A stretch of 64,000 bases of DNA from Hirudinaria manillensis (Eukaryota; Annelida; Clitellata; Hirudinida; Hirudinidae), in assembly GCA_034509925.1 (NCBI GenBank), contig CM067527.1:13599001-13663000 (forward strand), written 5' to 3'. The position numbers and the translations under genes were made by a program. The notes under the pieces were generated by a model that was given only the letters and a program-made list of their open reading frames with translations, searched no databases and was not told where the DNA came from. Position 1 is the stretch's first letter; each line of letters begins with the position of its first letter. Shown in pieces: positions 46,730-58,190 of this stretch.

Positions 46730-47810
46730 TGCAACGTGCTTCTTTTAAGTTACCAATGTTATAATTCAATTTAATAAATTAATATTCAATCAATAAATGT
46801 TACTTTCATTCAAATAGTTCCATTGTGTATTGTAAGATCAAACAAACACCTTTTAATTAAAAATCATTTATTTTAATATTGTGTTAAAGATTGAAGAAAT
46901 ATTTTAAAAATAGGGCTGATGAATTGAAATGGGATGGATTATTACATTTATATTACAATTTTACATTTATTTGTCTAATATTTTACGTGCGCAATGTTAT
47001 CCCAAGGGGATGTAAAGGCACGGCGGCAGAGCTCACAAGTCCACAGTCTATGAAATGTAAGATAAAAAAATAAAATAAGACGAGGTTAAAATAAAAGTGA
47101 GTAAACAGACTGGAATAAAATAAACTAATAAAGACAAGAAAAAAAATGATTATAAATAAACAATTAAGTTAAGAAGCTGATTGTTGTTTATAGCGCATCA
47201 TCACTTTAGAGGAGTCATACAACATAAACATAAACAAACACAAATACAAATGTTTGTTACTTGCAATGGACTTGTTTAATAAGTAATTAACCAATTAAGT
47301 GGTTATCTAACTGAGTTAAAATACGTCACATAATTATATTTAAGATTTAAAATAAGTCACATAATTATATTTAAGATTTTCCTCTTAAATCCTCAAATGA
47401 AAGCAAGAATAACTGAAAATTAATGTAAAAATGCAAATAAATTGCAAAATAAGGCATCCAATGTTGTTAATAGCATCATTAATATCCTGTGTAACCCACT
47501 GGTAGTATCCGTTCCAATAAACTGAAACAAATAATTTATTTATGAATTTATTATTTTTAATAATTGTTCAAATTAAATTATATTTTGAGTTGATTTAAGA
47601 GTAATTGACTCTCCTTTTAAAATTATTTTTTTATGATTTCTATTTATTAGTTACTATTATTAATTATAAATTTATTTACATGCTATTAACGAGATATTAT
47701 CTGTACTAATAACAAAAAAAGAATTACTTTAATATTTGATTTAAAACGAAACTTGAACAAATTCTGAAACATTTAATAATTACTAAATGTTTATTTAAAA
47801 AGTGAGGACA
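46730..47810. repeat. 3' flank of gene D, inverted relative of the gene A 3' flank
   Basis: Reverse-complement similarity to about 17410-18278. About 180-200 bp near 46945-47145 is absent from the gene A flank and includes a GC-rich patch (GGCACGGCGGCAGAGC), so an insertion is likely. Confidence 0.7.
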
Positions 47811-50800
47811 TCACCATAGGTATTGATCTTCCCATCTTTTAAACTCATTTGCATAAAGTTCTGAAAAGTTTTCCTGTGGAAAGGAATTAATTTTAATATA
47901 ATTTGTTGTTATTTTTATGAAAAGTGAAGAAATATTTGCAATAAAAGTTTAATAATTCAAATAAAATCAATGCATTGTTCACATTCAAGTTTTATGCAAT
48001 CAAGTGAACAAATATAATTGGTAAATTAATTATTATTATTATTATTAACAAAATACAAGTTGGAAGCAGACTAACCTTATCAGCAACACACAGGAGACAT
48101 TTTGTAAGACAACTGGGATGATAACTGAAATTGTCGAATTGAAAATATTTGACTGCAGGAAAATATTTCTCGCAAATGGATTGACACAGACGTAGAACAT
48201 GAAATGTTGAGAATTGAAAATCCTCTCCTGACACTAGGAAGACATTAACATGAAAATAATGACACAAAGTATATCTGTGATTTGATTGTTGTGTTGTAAT
48301 ATTGATCATTTAAACATTATTACAATAACTTTCATATAATAATATACTTAATTCAAACATAATAAATAAATATTATTTTCTACATCAATATTTTGACTAA
48401 TATTATTACTAAAGTTCAATACTTTTCTTTACAATATTGTTGCGATGCTACGTCAAATCCAATTGCAAGGTTATGATTTTTATAGCCGAATATTATAATA
48501 TTTTATTTATAAGTTTAATTAGATCTTTAATCTTTATTATATCATTAATTAAAACTTTTAGTTTTATATTATTAATTATTACAACATGTACTATTCATTT
48601 GAGTGCCTGCTACCTATCCACGTTACACTTCAGTTTTATGCGTTGTTAACTTTAGTGGTGGTGGTATTCCTGATCAATAAGCCTCCCTTATTTTTGCTCA
48701 AAACATCGGAGCAAGCATAGCTCCACCCCCCGTGCATATCATTATTAAATCGTTGGTGGGAACAACGAAGATTAATTGAATTTTAAATGAAAAACGGTTA
48801 GGGATAGGGGTAGGGTTAGAGGTAGGGTTAGGGTTTGGGATATGGTTAGGGTCTGGGATAGGGTTTTGTTTGATTGAGTATTTTTAAAATATTCAACGTA
48901 TTTTTTTAAAGATTACATATATGTTTTTCTTAAAACATATCAATCAATTTATTTAGCAAATTAGCTATATTTATTAATGATATGCACGGGGGTGGAGCTA
49001 TGCTTGCTCCGATGTTTTGAGTGAAAATAGAGGGGCTTATCGATCGGGATTACCGACACATCAATTATATTTGTATTTATGATTAATAATTAAAATATAA
49101 TGCAACCAACCCATTAATATATGAATCCCTCTTTCTTCAAGTGCTGATTTAACAGACTTTAAATATTCGTTGATGTGTAGGTAATCAAATAATTCTGTAA
49201 TTAATTTTATTTGTTAATTGCATTTCATGTAATTTATTTTAATCTCATAAATTATGCATTATTATAAAAATATAATTTCACCCACTCCTGTCAGTTGCTG
49301 TTACATGAGTAATGATGACATCAAATGCATTTTGTTGATTCTTTAATAATTCAATGCCTCCATTTAACTTGTGGACTTTTGGATCATCCAGATAGGAAGC
49401 CATTTTAGGGAAATATTTACAATATAGTTTATCCAATTCCTACATGAAAATGAGATGAGGCAATAAATTAATTAAATTAAAAACATAAACACAATAAATA
49501 ATTATAAAATTTTATAAAACTAGTTTTTTGACAATTAACTTGTGACCTCTTCATAATTATTTTTGCCCAAAGTTATGGATTCAATAGTTCCATGCTCCAA
49601 CAACTCCCTCACAATTCTTCCTTCACATGTTCCAAATACCGAAATCTTGGTTCAAACATTTGTATATTTTAATTCTTATTCATAATAATAACAACATCAT
49701 TAAACATAATTGTTAAATTGAGACTTAATATAAGAAATGTGAGTAATAGAAACATTTATTTAATTAAAACTAATATTTACTTTCTTTGGGTTTTGGTGAC
49801 AACGAAGCAGATCATGAATTAATTTCTCCAAACGAGAAAACATTTCACAACTGGTGTCCCACATGATACCATCTATCATCAACACTCTTTCATGTAAAGG
49901 GTGCATTCTAAAATTTAAAAAGAATTAATTTAAATTTATTATTTAATTTTGTTAATATCAATAATAAACAAATGTTTTTGACCATTACTAGAAATATTGC
50001 AACCATTATTTTTATTTTATTCATTAACTTAACTAAATTGTTCGGTTAATGAGTTAATTTTTTATAAATTTTATCAAAAAATGAAATATATTTTTAAAAA
50101 ATAACAGTTTTAATTTGCTTCAACAAGTTTCAAGTCACTTACGATTCATAAATCATGATATTACCATCTTCGGAAGGTTTTGTTGCAAGAATTTGTTTGA
50201 CTTCAAATGGCAAGGATGTCTTTCCAAAAGACCAAAGGGATTCTGTTTGAAAATGTTATCACATTATATTACATTAAATATTAATTTATTTTTAATAAAC
50301 CTTTAAAATGTTAATTTAATCATTGCATTAATACTTGCAAAGCCCTGTTTTTTTCAAGTTATCTTTAAATGTTGGGTCTTTGTCACAGCCCTCTTAAATA
50401 TTCGTAAATTAATGGAAAAGTATTTAATTTTTAAAATGCATTTATTTGTACATGAAATATTATTATTAGTATTGAGAAAATAATAAAGCCATCATTTTAT
50501 TTAATTTTTTTTGTAACACACCAGGGACAACCTATATTCTCCTGACACACTGTCAGATGGTCCGCACAGACGGGCTAAGAACCACTGATGTAATGGGTGC
50601 CGGCACATTGTCTGCCAACTTACATTCTGTCTTATTTCTACACTTGAAAGCTTCAATATTGTCCTTTGTCATGAACATATCGTACCATGACCCTAGAGGT
50701 TTGGTGGAAATTTCCACTTTTTTGTCTATTGAAGGAAGCTAAAACAGCTTTTCTCAATATTAATAATGCCATCATTTTATTTAAACTTTCTTTTTACAAT

Positions 50801-53800
50801 ACTTTACATTCTTGCAACACACCCAAGCCAGTGTTTAAGTGTTTAAGTTCATTAATTTTGTTTTTTCCAATTATTTTATTATTTGCAAAAGAATACTTTT
50901 CAATTAACCAGCTCATTGATCACATTTTATTAAATGTATTTAAATTTCATCTTATAAAATCAATTTCGATGCATTAATGTTTATATTAAAGAGTTTATTT
51001 TAAAAAGAAAAACCCTTTAAATGCATATTTCATCTCTTGTTTCATAAACAATTTTATTTTGTTTATCTGTGTTCATTTAAAGTACATTACGTTACCTCCA
51101 ATGAACCACATCTCAAATTTTGTCCACATGAATTAAATTGAATGAATTTGTTATTATTGACATTTGTAAATTAAAATATGCTTAAATGATTTATTTATTT
51201 TTTATTTATTTTATTTACAAACTGAAGGGGCCAATAGGACCACTAACACAGTTTGGTCAATTTGAGCAAAGGACAAATCAAGAGTATGAGTGACGATAAT
51301 GACGACAATGAGAGTCATTTATATTTGCTAAAGCTTTTAAGGATTTGATTTAAATGCATCCTTTAAATGCAAAAGTAAATTTTCAAATTTATTTTGCTTA
51401 TTTTTGTTTATTCATTTTTATTTTTATTGAAGTATGCAAAACATTACCTTCAGTATTTAAACTGCAGCTAGAACATTGTCCAATTAAATTATCATTCCTG
51501 AATACAAATTAAAATGCATTGAAAGTGATGTAATATTACATAACAACACAGTATTTCAAAAACACTTAACAGAGTAAAATTAATTCTTCAACTTCAATAA
51601 TACTTTGCTTGACAATACTTTTGTTGTGATGTTTAATTGAAATTTAAGTTCAATGTTTTTACATTCAAAGCAGTTATGCCTCATTAAACATTTTGTAACC
51701 TTGTTTTCAAGATCTCTACATCTGTCCTAAATTGAATAAAATTATTGTTAAAATTCATTTGTAAATTTCATTATGAAATTCTCAATTAAAACCAAAACTG
51801 TTACCTTAATTCTTCCAATGTTGTGCTTCCAGCATCTTTAATAATAATTATAATTATAATATATATATAATCATAACAATAATAGTAATTATTATTATAA
51901 TAATAGTTTTAATAAGTAGTTAATTAAATGAAACTGAATCAGATTAAGCATTAAAACATTATCAATTTAGAAATAGAATTTATCTTGGTGCAAGGGTCCC
52001 CAGCCTTGCTGTGTTACTGAAGCATCTCTTGTGTTTCCAAACTTCACAAACTTTTGTTCAACCAAAATCATTGCTTATTTTTTAAGTTTAACAATATAAA
52101 CCTGCTATTTACTAGTTAAAACACATTTTACTAATTGAATGATAATAAATTACTTTACATTTATTGTGTGATTTTTAAAAATTTTAATTTGTTTGAGAAT
52201 CTCTTAAAACAATTGAGTGCATCTTGAAAAGTTGGGGGCCCTAAGTTTAAATGAAGATGTTTAACTTGTTTGTTTATCCATTAAGAAGCACTCCAAGCCT
52301 CCTCTGGCTAATGAATCTGTTTAACAAGTTTTTATTCAGGTGTGTTATTTTAAATAAAAAGATAAAATTGGAGATTTACAATGAAAATTTAATTTAATGA
52401 TCAAATAGTAAATTGGAAACACAAACTGCCTGTCACTTTAACAACTTTTACTCTTGACTTTAAGTACCTTTAATTATACAATTTTAATTATAAAACATTC
52501 TTTGCAATTCAACTAATTACAACCCAAACCTCTTCCTCAGAACAAGTAATAATAATATTATTATTATTATTATAAGTAATACAATCAAAGTTGAAATCAC
52601 TCCTAAAAGCAAAGAAGGACTGGTGTAAGAAAAAGTAATTCAGAAATCAATTTTGAATTTAATACACTGACCGATATTTAAGCCTGACTGGCTTGGCTCA
52701 AGAATAACTTCAAACTCCATTGCTTTGGTGATGCATTCTTTATGTTTTCCAAGGTGACATTTAGCAATACAGGTGTAATTCATATTTTCAACAGGTAATA
52801 TTACATTAGGATTTTGAACCATGGCACCTCCAATTTCATGAACCCAATAATACGAGCAGTGGACATTTTCACTTTTGTTGGCAGAACATTTTATGTTGTG
52901 GAGGTCATTGGAATATATGGGTGGAGATCTTACTGTGCTATTTTTGATATCTTTGTAACAGATAAAAAAATAACATTATTAAAACATTTCTGTTTTACTT
53001 TAATATATTTCTATCAAAATATTGTTAGATAGAATTAAGAAAATGCATGTTTAAAGTTCGTCACCTTGCCGATATTTATGTTTATTTATTTGCTTATCCA
53101 CAAAATTCAATTTGAAAGACTGTAATATTATAAATTTCAGACTAAATTGCAGTGTTAAACCTCACATTGAATCCTGAATCCTTGCAACTGACATGGTTTG
53201 ACCAAAGTATCATCCAAAATACATTGAAATATTGAGTTTTGCATCTCATAAGCAACAGATAAGTTGGTTTGAATTGAAATCTTTTTTGTTTCATCTTTCA
53301 CTTCATGGTTTATTAGTGATGAATTTAATTTCTTTTCCAATGAATTAAATTTATATTTTTCAATCCATCTGAGATGAAGAAGGTTATAATTGATGTTGCC
53401 AAAGTAATTGAAAGAACATTTCAGATTTAAAACATCTGCTTCTATTCCATAGCAATCATTTTCTCCAATCAATGTCAGGTCTTTAGTCATGTCATCATTG
53501 CAAAGTATATCTATATGTGTAAGCACTATTGTTAATGTAATAAATAAAAAATCTAACATTTTGTATTATTTTATGCAAAAATCATTCTTTTTATGGTATT
53601 TCTTATACTTTTCTTAACAATAAATGTGACATTCATTTTATTGACGTTGAAGTCTTACCTCCAACAACAAGTTGTATTTCAATGAAATATGTCATTTGAT
53701 CCATGCCATATTTCTCTTCAAACTCTTGTGATTCTCCAACCATGCAAATATATTTTCCTGCACTTTCCTTGTTTACTTGAAGTATTTTGAGATTACAAAA

Positions 53801-54925
53801 TGATTCATGAGATTTACAAAGACCTTCATAATTGTGGTGAGGTGATTTGTCCCAATCCATAAAATACAACTGATAATTCATAACACCCTTCATTGAAACA
53901 TGGCTCCATCTTGCTCGTGTTAAATTTTTTACATTGTGTTCACATTGAAGAATAATTGGATCACCAACATTAACCACGATTGTTTTATGAATTGGTCCTG
54001 TTAACAAGAATCATCTAAAAATTATTAATTAATAAATTGTTAGTAAAATTTCTCCTGATTACAAAATATAAAAGTCTAAGTTGAAAATCATCAAAATTAT
54101 TAAAGTTTATGAATATAAATAATTTCTATATGAGACATAAACATTTAATTTAATTAAATTGTATTTGAAATCCATGTTGCCAATTATAAATATTACCTTT
54201 TACCACCAATTCTATAATTTCAATGATTCTCTCCAACAAATTAGAATCAATGCTTGCTTCACCTTCCATTCCAACATAACAAATATATTTTCCAGAATCT
54301 TCCTTTCTTGCTTCAATCAACTTGAGTATGCATGTTCTTATCAATGTTTGCTGAGGTTCACATGAAATCTCAAAACCAATTTTTAAGATTTCATTATATT
54401 GGCTGTCATAGATTAATTCACTTTTATTGTCAGTTGCTGATATGTATTCCCATCTGATTCTTGTTACATTTTCAAGTTTATGTTTGCAATGCATTTCAAA
54501 TGAACTGTCTTCTCTCACCATACATCTATCTTCCCTCAATCCTAAAAATGAACATTTTAATGCAATTTGTTACTTGATAATTTCAATTGGTTTTAAAAAA
54601 TCAAAAAAAGATTCAGTTTATTCATTAATTTTTTTTATATAAATTTGTTCCAAGAGATGAAATCCAAATATCATTAGCAAATATCCATCCTTATCACTGA
54701 GTTCATTAATATGGATTTTTCTTTAGTGAATAATTACAGGTTGACAAATCAACCATTATAAAACCAAATAGAAAAGTGATTTTGATTTGTTTTAAAGTTG
54801 GTTCAGTTGATAACAACTACAATTCTTTATTCAAAATAATTGTAAAATTATATTAAAATAAATGTCAATAAACCTTCAACTGAGATGGTGGCATAGAAGA
54901 TCTTGATAAGGCCAGGTATCATCAT
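47811..54925 (-). CDS. receptor gene D: four Ig domains, transmembrane helix, spermidine-synthase-like cytoplasmic domain
   Basis: Exons (minus): signal 54874-54925 (MMIPGLIKIFYATISVEG), Ig1 54197-54541, Ig2 53659-53997, Ig3 53166-53510, Ig4 52672-52950, TM 52530-52602, possible linkers 51806-51838, about 51725-51755 and 51448-51502 (IGQCSSCSLNTE), then 50143-50242, 49781-49907, 49547-49645, 49286-49439, 49111-49194, 48076-48227, 47811-47873. The cytoplasmic part reads EVKQILATKPSEDGNIMIYES, HQNPKK, SVFGTCEGRIVRELLEHG, YCKYFPKMASYLDDPKVHK, FDVIITHVTATDR and GIHILMGE; the catalytic Asp loop is lost. Ig4 is three residues shorter than in A and C before the YTCIAKC strand. The first linkers fit phase 2-0-0, but the join to the last linker is unresolved. 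The ectodomain is closest to C; the cytoplasmic part and 3' flank are closest to A. Confidence 0.85.
48667..49057. mobile_element. MITE-like element with telomere-like core, copy 2, in an intron of gene D
   Basis: Terminal inverted repeats at about 48667-48750 and 48975-49057 match the copy at 26399-26763. The core has a longer GGTAGGGTTAGGG-type tract. It lies in the gene D intron between 48227 and 49111. Confidence 0.75.
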
Positions 54926-55449
54926 CTTGGTGTCTACAATATTAAGCAAATAATTTTCACCATTTTCACATCACGTTACTGCTGCAAAACCAATTCCATA
55001 AAAACAAAAGTTAATTCAAAACCAACTCACGGATGTCAAAATGCATTTTCAGCTGCACCAAAAGATGAGGGAAATCCTACTTGAAATCTATTTTATGTTC
55101 AACTTTTAGTTAAGACATAAAACTAAATTTGAATATTAGATCCGATGTGATTAGGAACACCAAATAAAATACCTTCAAAATTATTTTCAAGTTCTCTTCG
55201 TCGTAGACTCTTAAATCAGCAAAAAAACATCGAAATTTTCAAAAATTTTGATTTAAAAAAATAAACTTAAAACCTTTGAAACTACCTAATGATCCGAGTT
55301 CCACCGACCTTCCAGCTTTTTCAAGCGTATTGGATGATTTCGTAAAAAAACCCACGTCCGAGCTGAGGACTTCCAACAACCAGCACAACAAAAGACCAGC
55401 GGCATAGGAGCCTGACAACAAAAAGTGCGTGAGCCCTAACTCAGGAAAC
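54926..55449. other. upstream region of gene D
   Basis: No convincing exon. A segment near 55404-55450 (AAAGTGCGTGAGC...AACTCAGGAAACCGCT) recurs at 58030-58064, so repeats begin here. Confidence 0.4.
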
Positions 55450-56051
55450 CGCTCAAAACGCAGCAGTTCCACTGAACCAAATTTAAAAATTAATACATCA
55501 AACGAATCATGAAACTATCCTCTACAATTTTCGTCGTTTACATTTTCTTGCAAATCCACCTATTTTGTTCACGATGCCAAAAACGACATGGGGTCGGAAG
55601 AAATGACCTAGTTAAAAGTTTAGGAAAAATCGCTAGCCGGCGATTATTCTAACTCGAAACGCAGCAGTTCCACTGAACCAAATTTTAAAATTAATACATC
55701 AAACGAATCATGAAACTATCCTCTACAATTTTCGTCGTCTACATTTTCTTGCAAATCCACCTATTTTGTTCACGATGCCAAAAACAACATGGACCCTTCC
55801 GTGCATGTTGAGTCAACTTCGAACTCGAAACGCAGCAGTTCCACCGAATCAAATTTAAAAATTAATACATTAAACGAATCATGAAACTATCCTCTACAAT
55901 TTTCGTCGTCTACATTTTCTTGCAAATCCACCTATTTTGTTCACGATGCCAAAAACGACATGGACCCTGCTGCGATTATTCTAACTCTAAAAATAGCAGT
56001 TCCAATTTTAAAAATAAATACATCAAAAGATCAGGAAATTATCCTATATAA
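55450..56051 (+). repeat. three repeat units, each with a signal-peptide-like micro-ORF
   Basis: Units of about 135 bp begin near 55453, 55651 and 55822 (AAACGCAGCAGTTCCAC). Each carries an ATG frame starting MKLSSTIFVVYIFLQIHLFC: 55509-55652 (47 residues), 55710-55811 (33 residues) and 55881-56051 (56 residues). The first 26 residues are shared, then SRCQK and diverging tails. The start is a basic residue followed by a hydrophobic helix, as in a secretory signal. One difference between units (GTT against GTC) is synonymous. A partial unit is at 58070-58160 with the frame broken. Expression is unknown; it may be a repeat with a chance frame. Confidence 0.5.
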
Positions 56052-58190
56052 TTTGAAGTTTTTAAATTAACTCTATTTATTAATTTTATTTGACCCAAAA
56101 TGTTTCTCAGTTGCACGCGCCCGCTTCTAACGGTCATTATTCAAATAAATTTCAAATCTTGATGTCGCGCCTATATAAGTGGCCATTGCCAGAAAAACTT
56201 TCCCCTTGTTAATTTTTACATAATAAGATTCTTTACAAAAAGTTATCTATTTTAAACATAAAATATATGACTTAGTAATTTTTAAATTTAAATGATCTCT
56301 CGCGATTCGTTTTCTCAACTTTCGCGCCAAATTTACATTTTCGGGATTATAAGGATTATAAAGTTTTATTCACTTTACAGGATCCATCTCCGAGTTCCCC
56401 ACTCGTAATGCCTATTATTAACCTATTATTTAGTTTTAAATTTAATTTTTTTTTTTGATTTTCAAAATTGAGAAAAAAGAGCCTATAGGTTACTTTTGAG
56501 TGTTACTCGACTTGGTTGCCGAACTCGATTCGCAAAAATGGAGTTCGGTGCTATTTCAAATTTACATCGAAACTACATCAAATTTAAAACCGAAAAAACG
56601 TTAATGAAAAGATACATGTCTAGGCTTCAACATGTGTAAACATGAACTCTAAACTCTAACGAGAAATATTAATTTTCGGCCTTAAATGAACTGCGTCGCT
56701 TAATTTGATTCAGAAAACTCGCTGTTATTTTAGTCTTTTCGGCCAAAAACTCCCATTCAATGTTTGTTAAGTACTTTGAAAAGTATTTCAAAAGCTTATT
56801 TGTACTAAGATGCATGACATACCCACATTTCAAAATTATGAGAATGAAAATAAAGGTTTATGTTTCCTAATTTCGTTAATAATAAATTTCAAGTAAAATC
56901 AATTTTAGAAAAACATTACTGACAATTAAATCTTTATTTTGAGCTATATAATATTAGTTTTGAATAAACTTCATATTTTAAATTTATCAGGCCGGTCCCC
57001 GACGAATTGTTTTCAAAACATGCCAGGGGTCGTCTATAAAGAATGTTTGCAAAATTGCTCATTTTTACCAGTTCTCAAAAAGTTCGCTATTGATAGCAAA
57101 GTGAACTTTTTGAAGATAGTTTATCACACATTTTTATCAAACTTTAGGTTTTAGAATTTTTAGAATTTCGCGTCCATTTTATATTTTTGAGATTCTAAGA
57201 AAAACTATTCACTTTAGAAGTCCAAACTTCGGCTTTATCATTCATATTTCTTATTATTAACCTATTGCCTAAATTATTTTGAATTTAATTTTTTTCTAAT
57301 TTTCGTAATTGAGAAAAAGAGCCTATAGGGCGCAAATTCGAGTCACTGGACTTGATCGCCGAACTCGATTCTCAAAAGTTGCGATGATTTGTTATTTCCA
57401 ATTTACTTTAAAACCACAACAAATTGGAAGCCGAAAGTTTGGTATTGGAGAGATATATGATTAACACACAACATATCTAAAAATGGGCCCAGTAAACCGT
57501 CTCAATATATTAATTTGAGACTTAAAATGGATCGCGTCCCTTCATTGAAATTCAAATAACTCGATATTATTTTTCTTCAAAAACTCTTACTTAATGCCTG
57601 CTACATTTACTGGAAATGTATCAAAAGCTTAGTTAGACCGAAATCTATGACCTAAATGAATTTCAAAGTTATTGTTGCTGTAATTTAAAGTTTGTTTGAT
57701 AACTCCATTATTAATGCATTTCAAAGGGTTTAAAGATGTAAACTCTTAATGTTCGTGGTATTTGAGGTATTGATTATAAATATATATGTATTATTTTTTT
57801 CAAATTTCTATTTATTTATCCTTAAATCTTCAAAATTAAAAATTACTTCATTCGTTTATTTTATTATTTACTTCATTATTTCAGGTCCGCCCTAATCATA
57901 TGCAAATCACACCTCCGTCCTATGATTGGCTGGATGACCTCATGCAAATAATTGTTTTTGTTTATTTTCTGATCCACTTTGTTGTCAGGCTCACGCACTT
58001 TGTTATCAGGCTCTTATGACGCTGGTCAACAAAAGTGCGTGAGCACTAACTCAGGAAACCGCTTGCCGTAACTCAAAACGCAGCAGTTCCACTGAACCAA
58101 ATTTACAAATTAATAAATCAAACGAATCATGAAAGTATCCTCTACAATTTCTATTTTTTAAATTTGAGGATAGAGAACTCCGCAAGGACT
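56052..58190. repeat. diverged duplicated blocks, no gene
   Basis: The block at about 56450-56770 recurs diverged at about 57285-57600 (GAGAAAAA(A)GAGCCTATAGG, then GCCGAACTCGATTC). No protein is recognised. A promoter-like patch lies at 57885-57960 and the isolated repeat unit at 58070-58160. Confidence 0.5.
57885..57960. promoter_or_regulatory. possible promoter patch with two octamer motifs and a CCAAT-type box
   Basis: ATGCAAAT occurs at 57900-57907 and 57942-57949 with ATTGGC at 57925-57930 between, in a GC-richer patch. Octamer plus CCAAT is a known promoter arrangement in animals; no gene start was found next to it. Confidence 0.3.
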
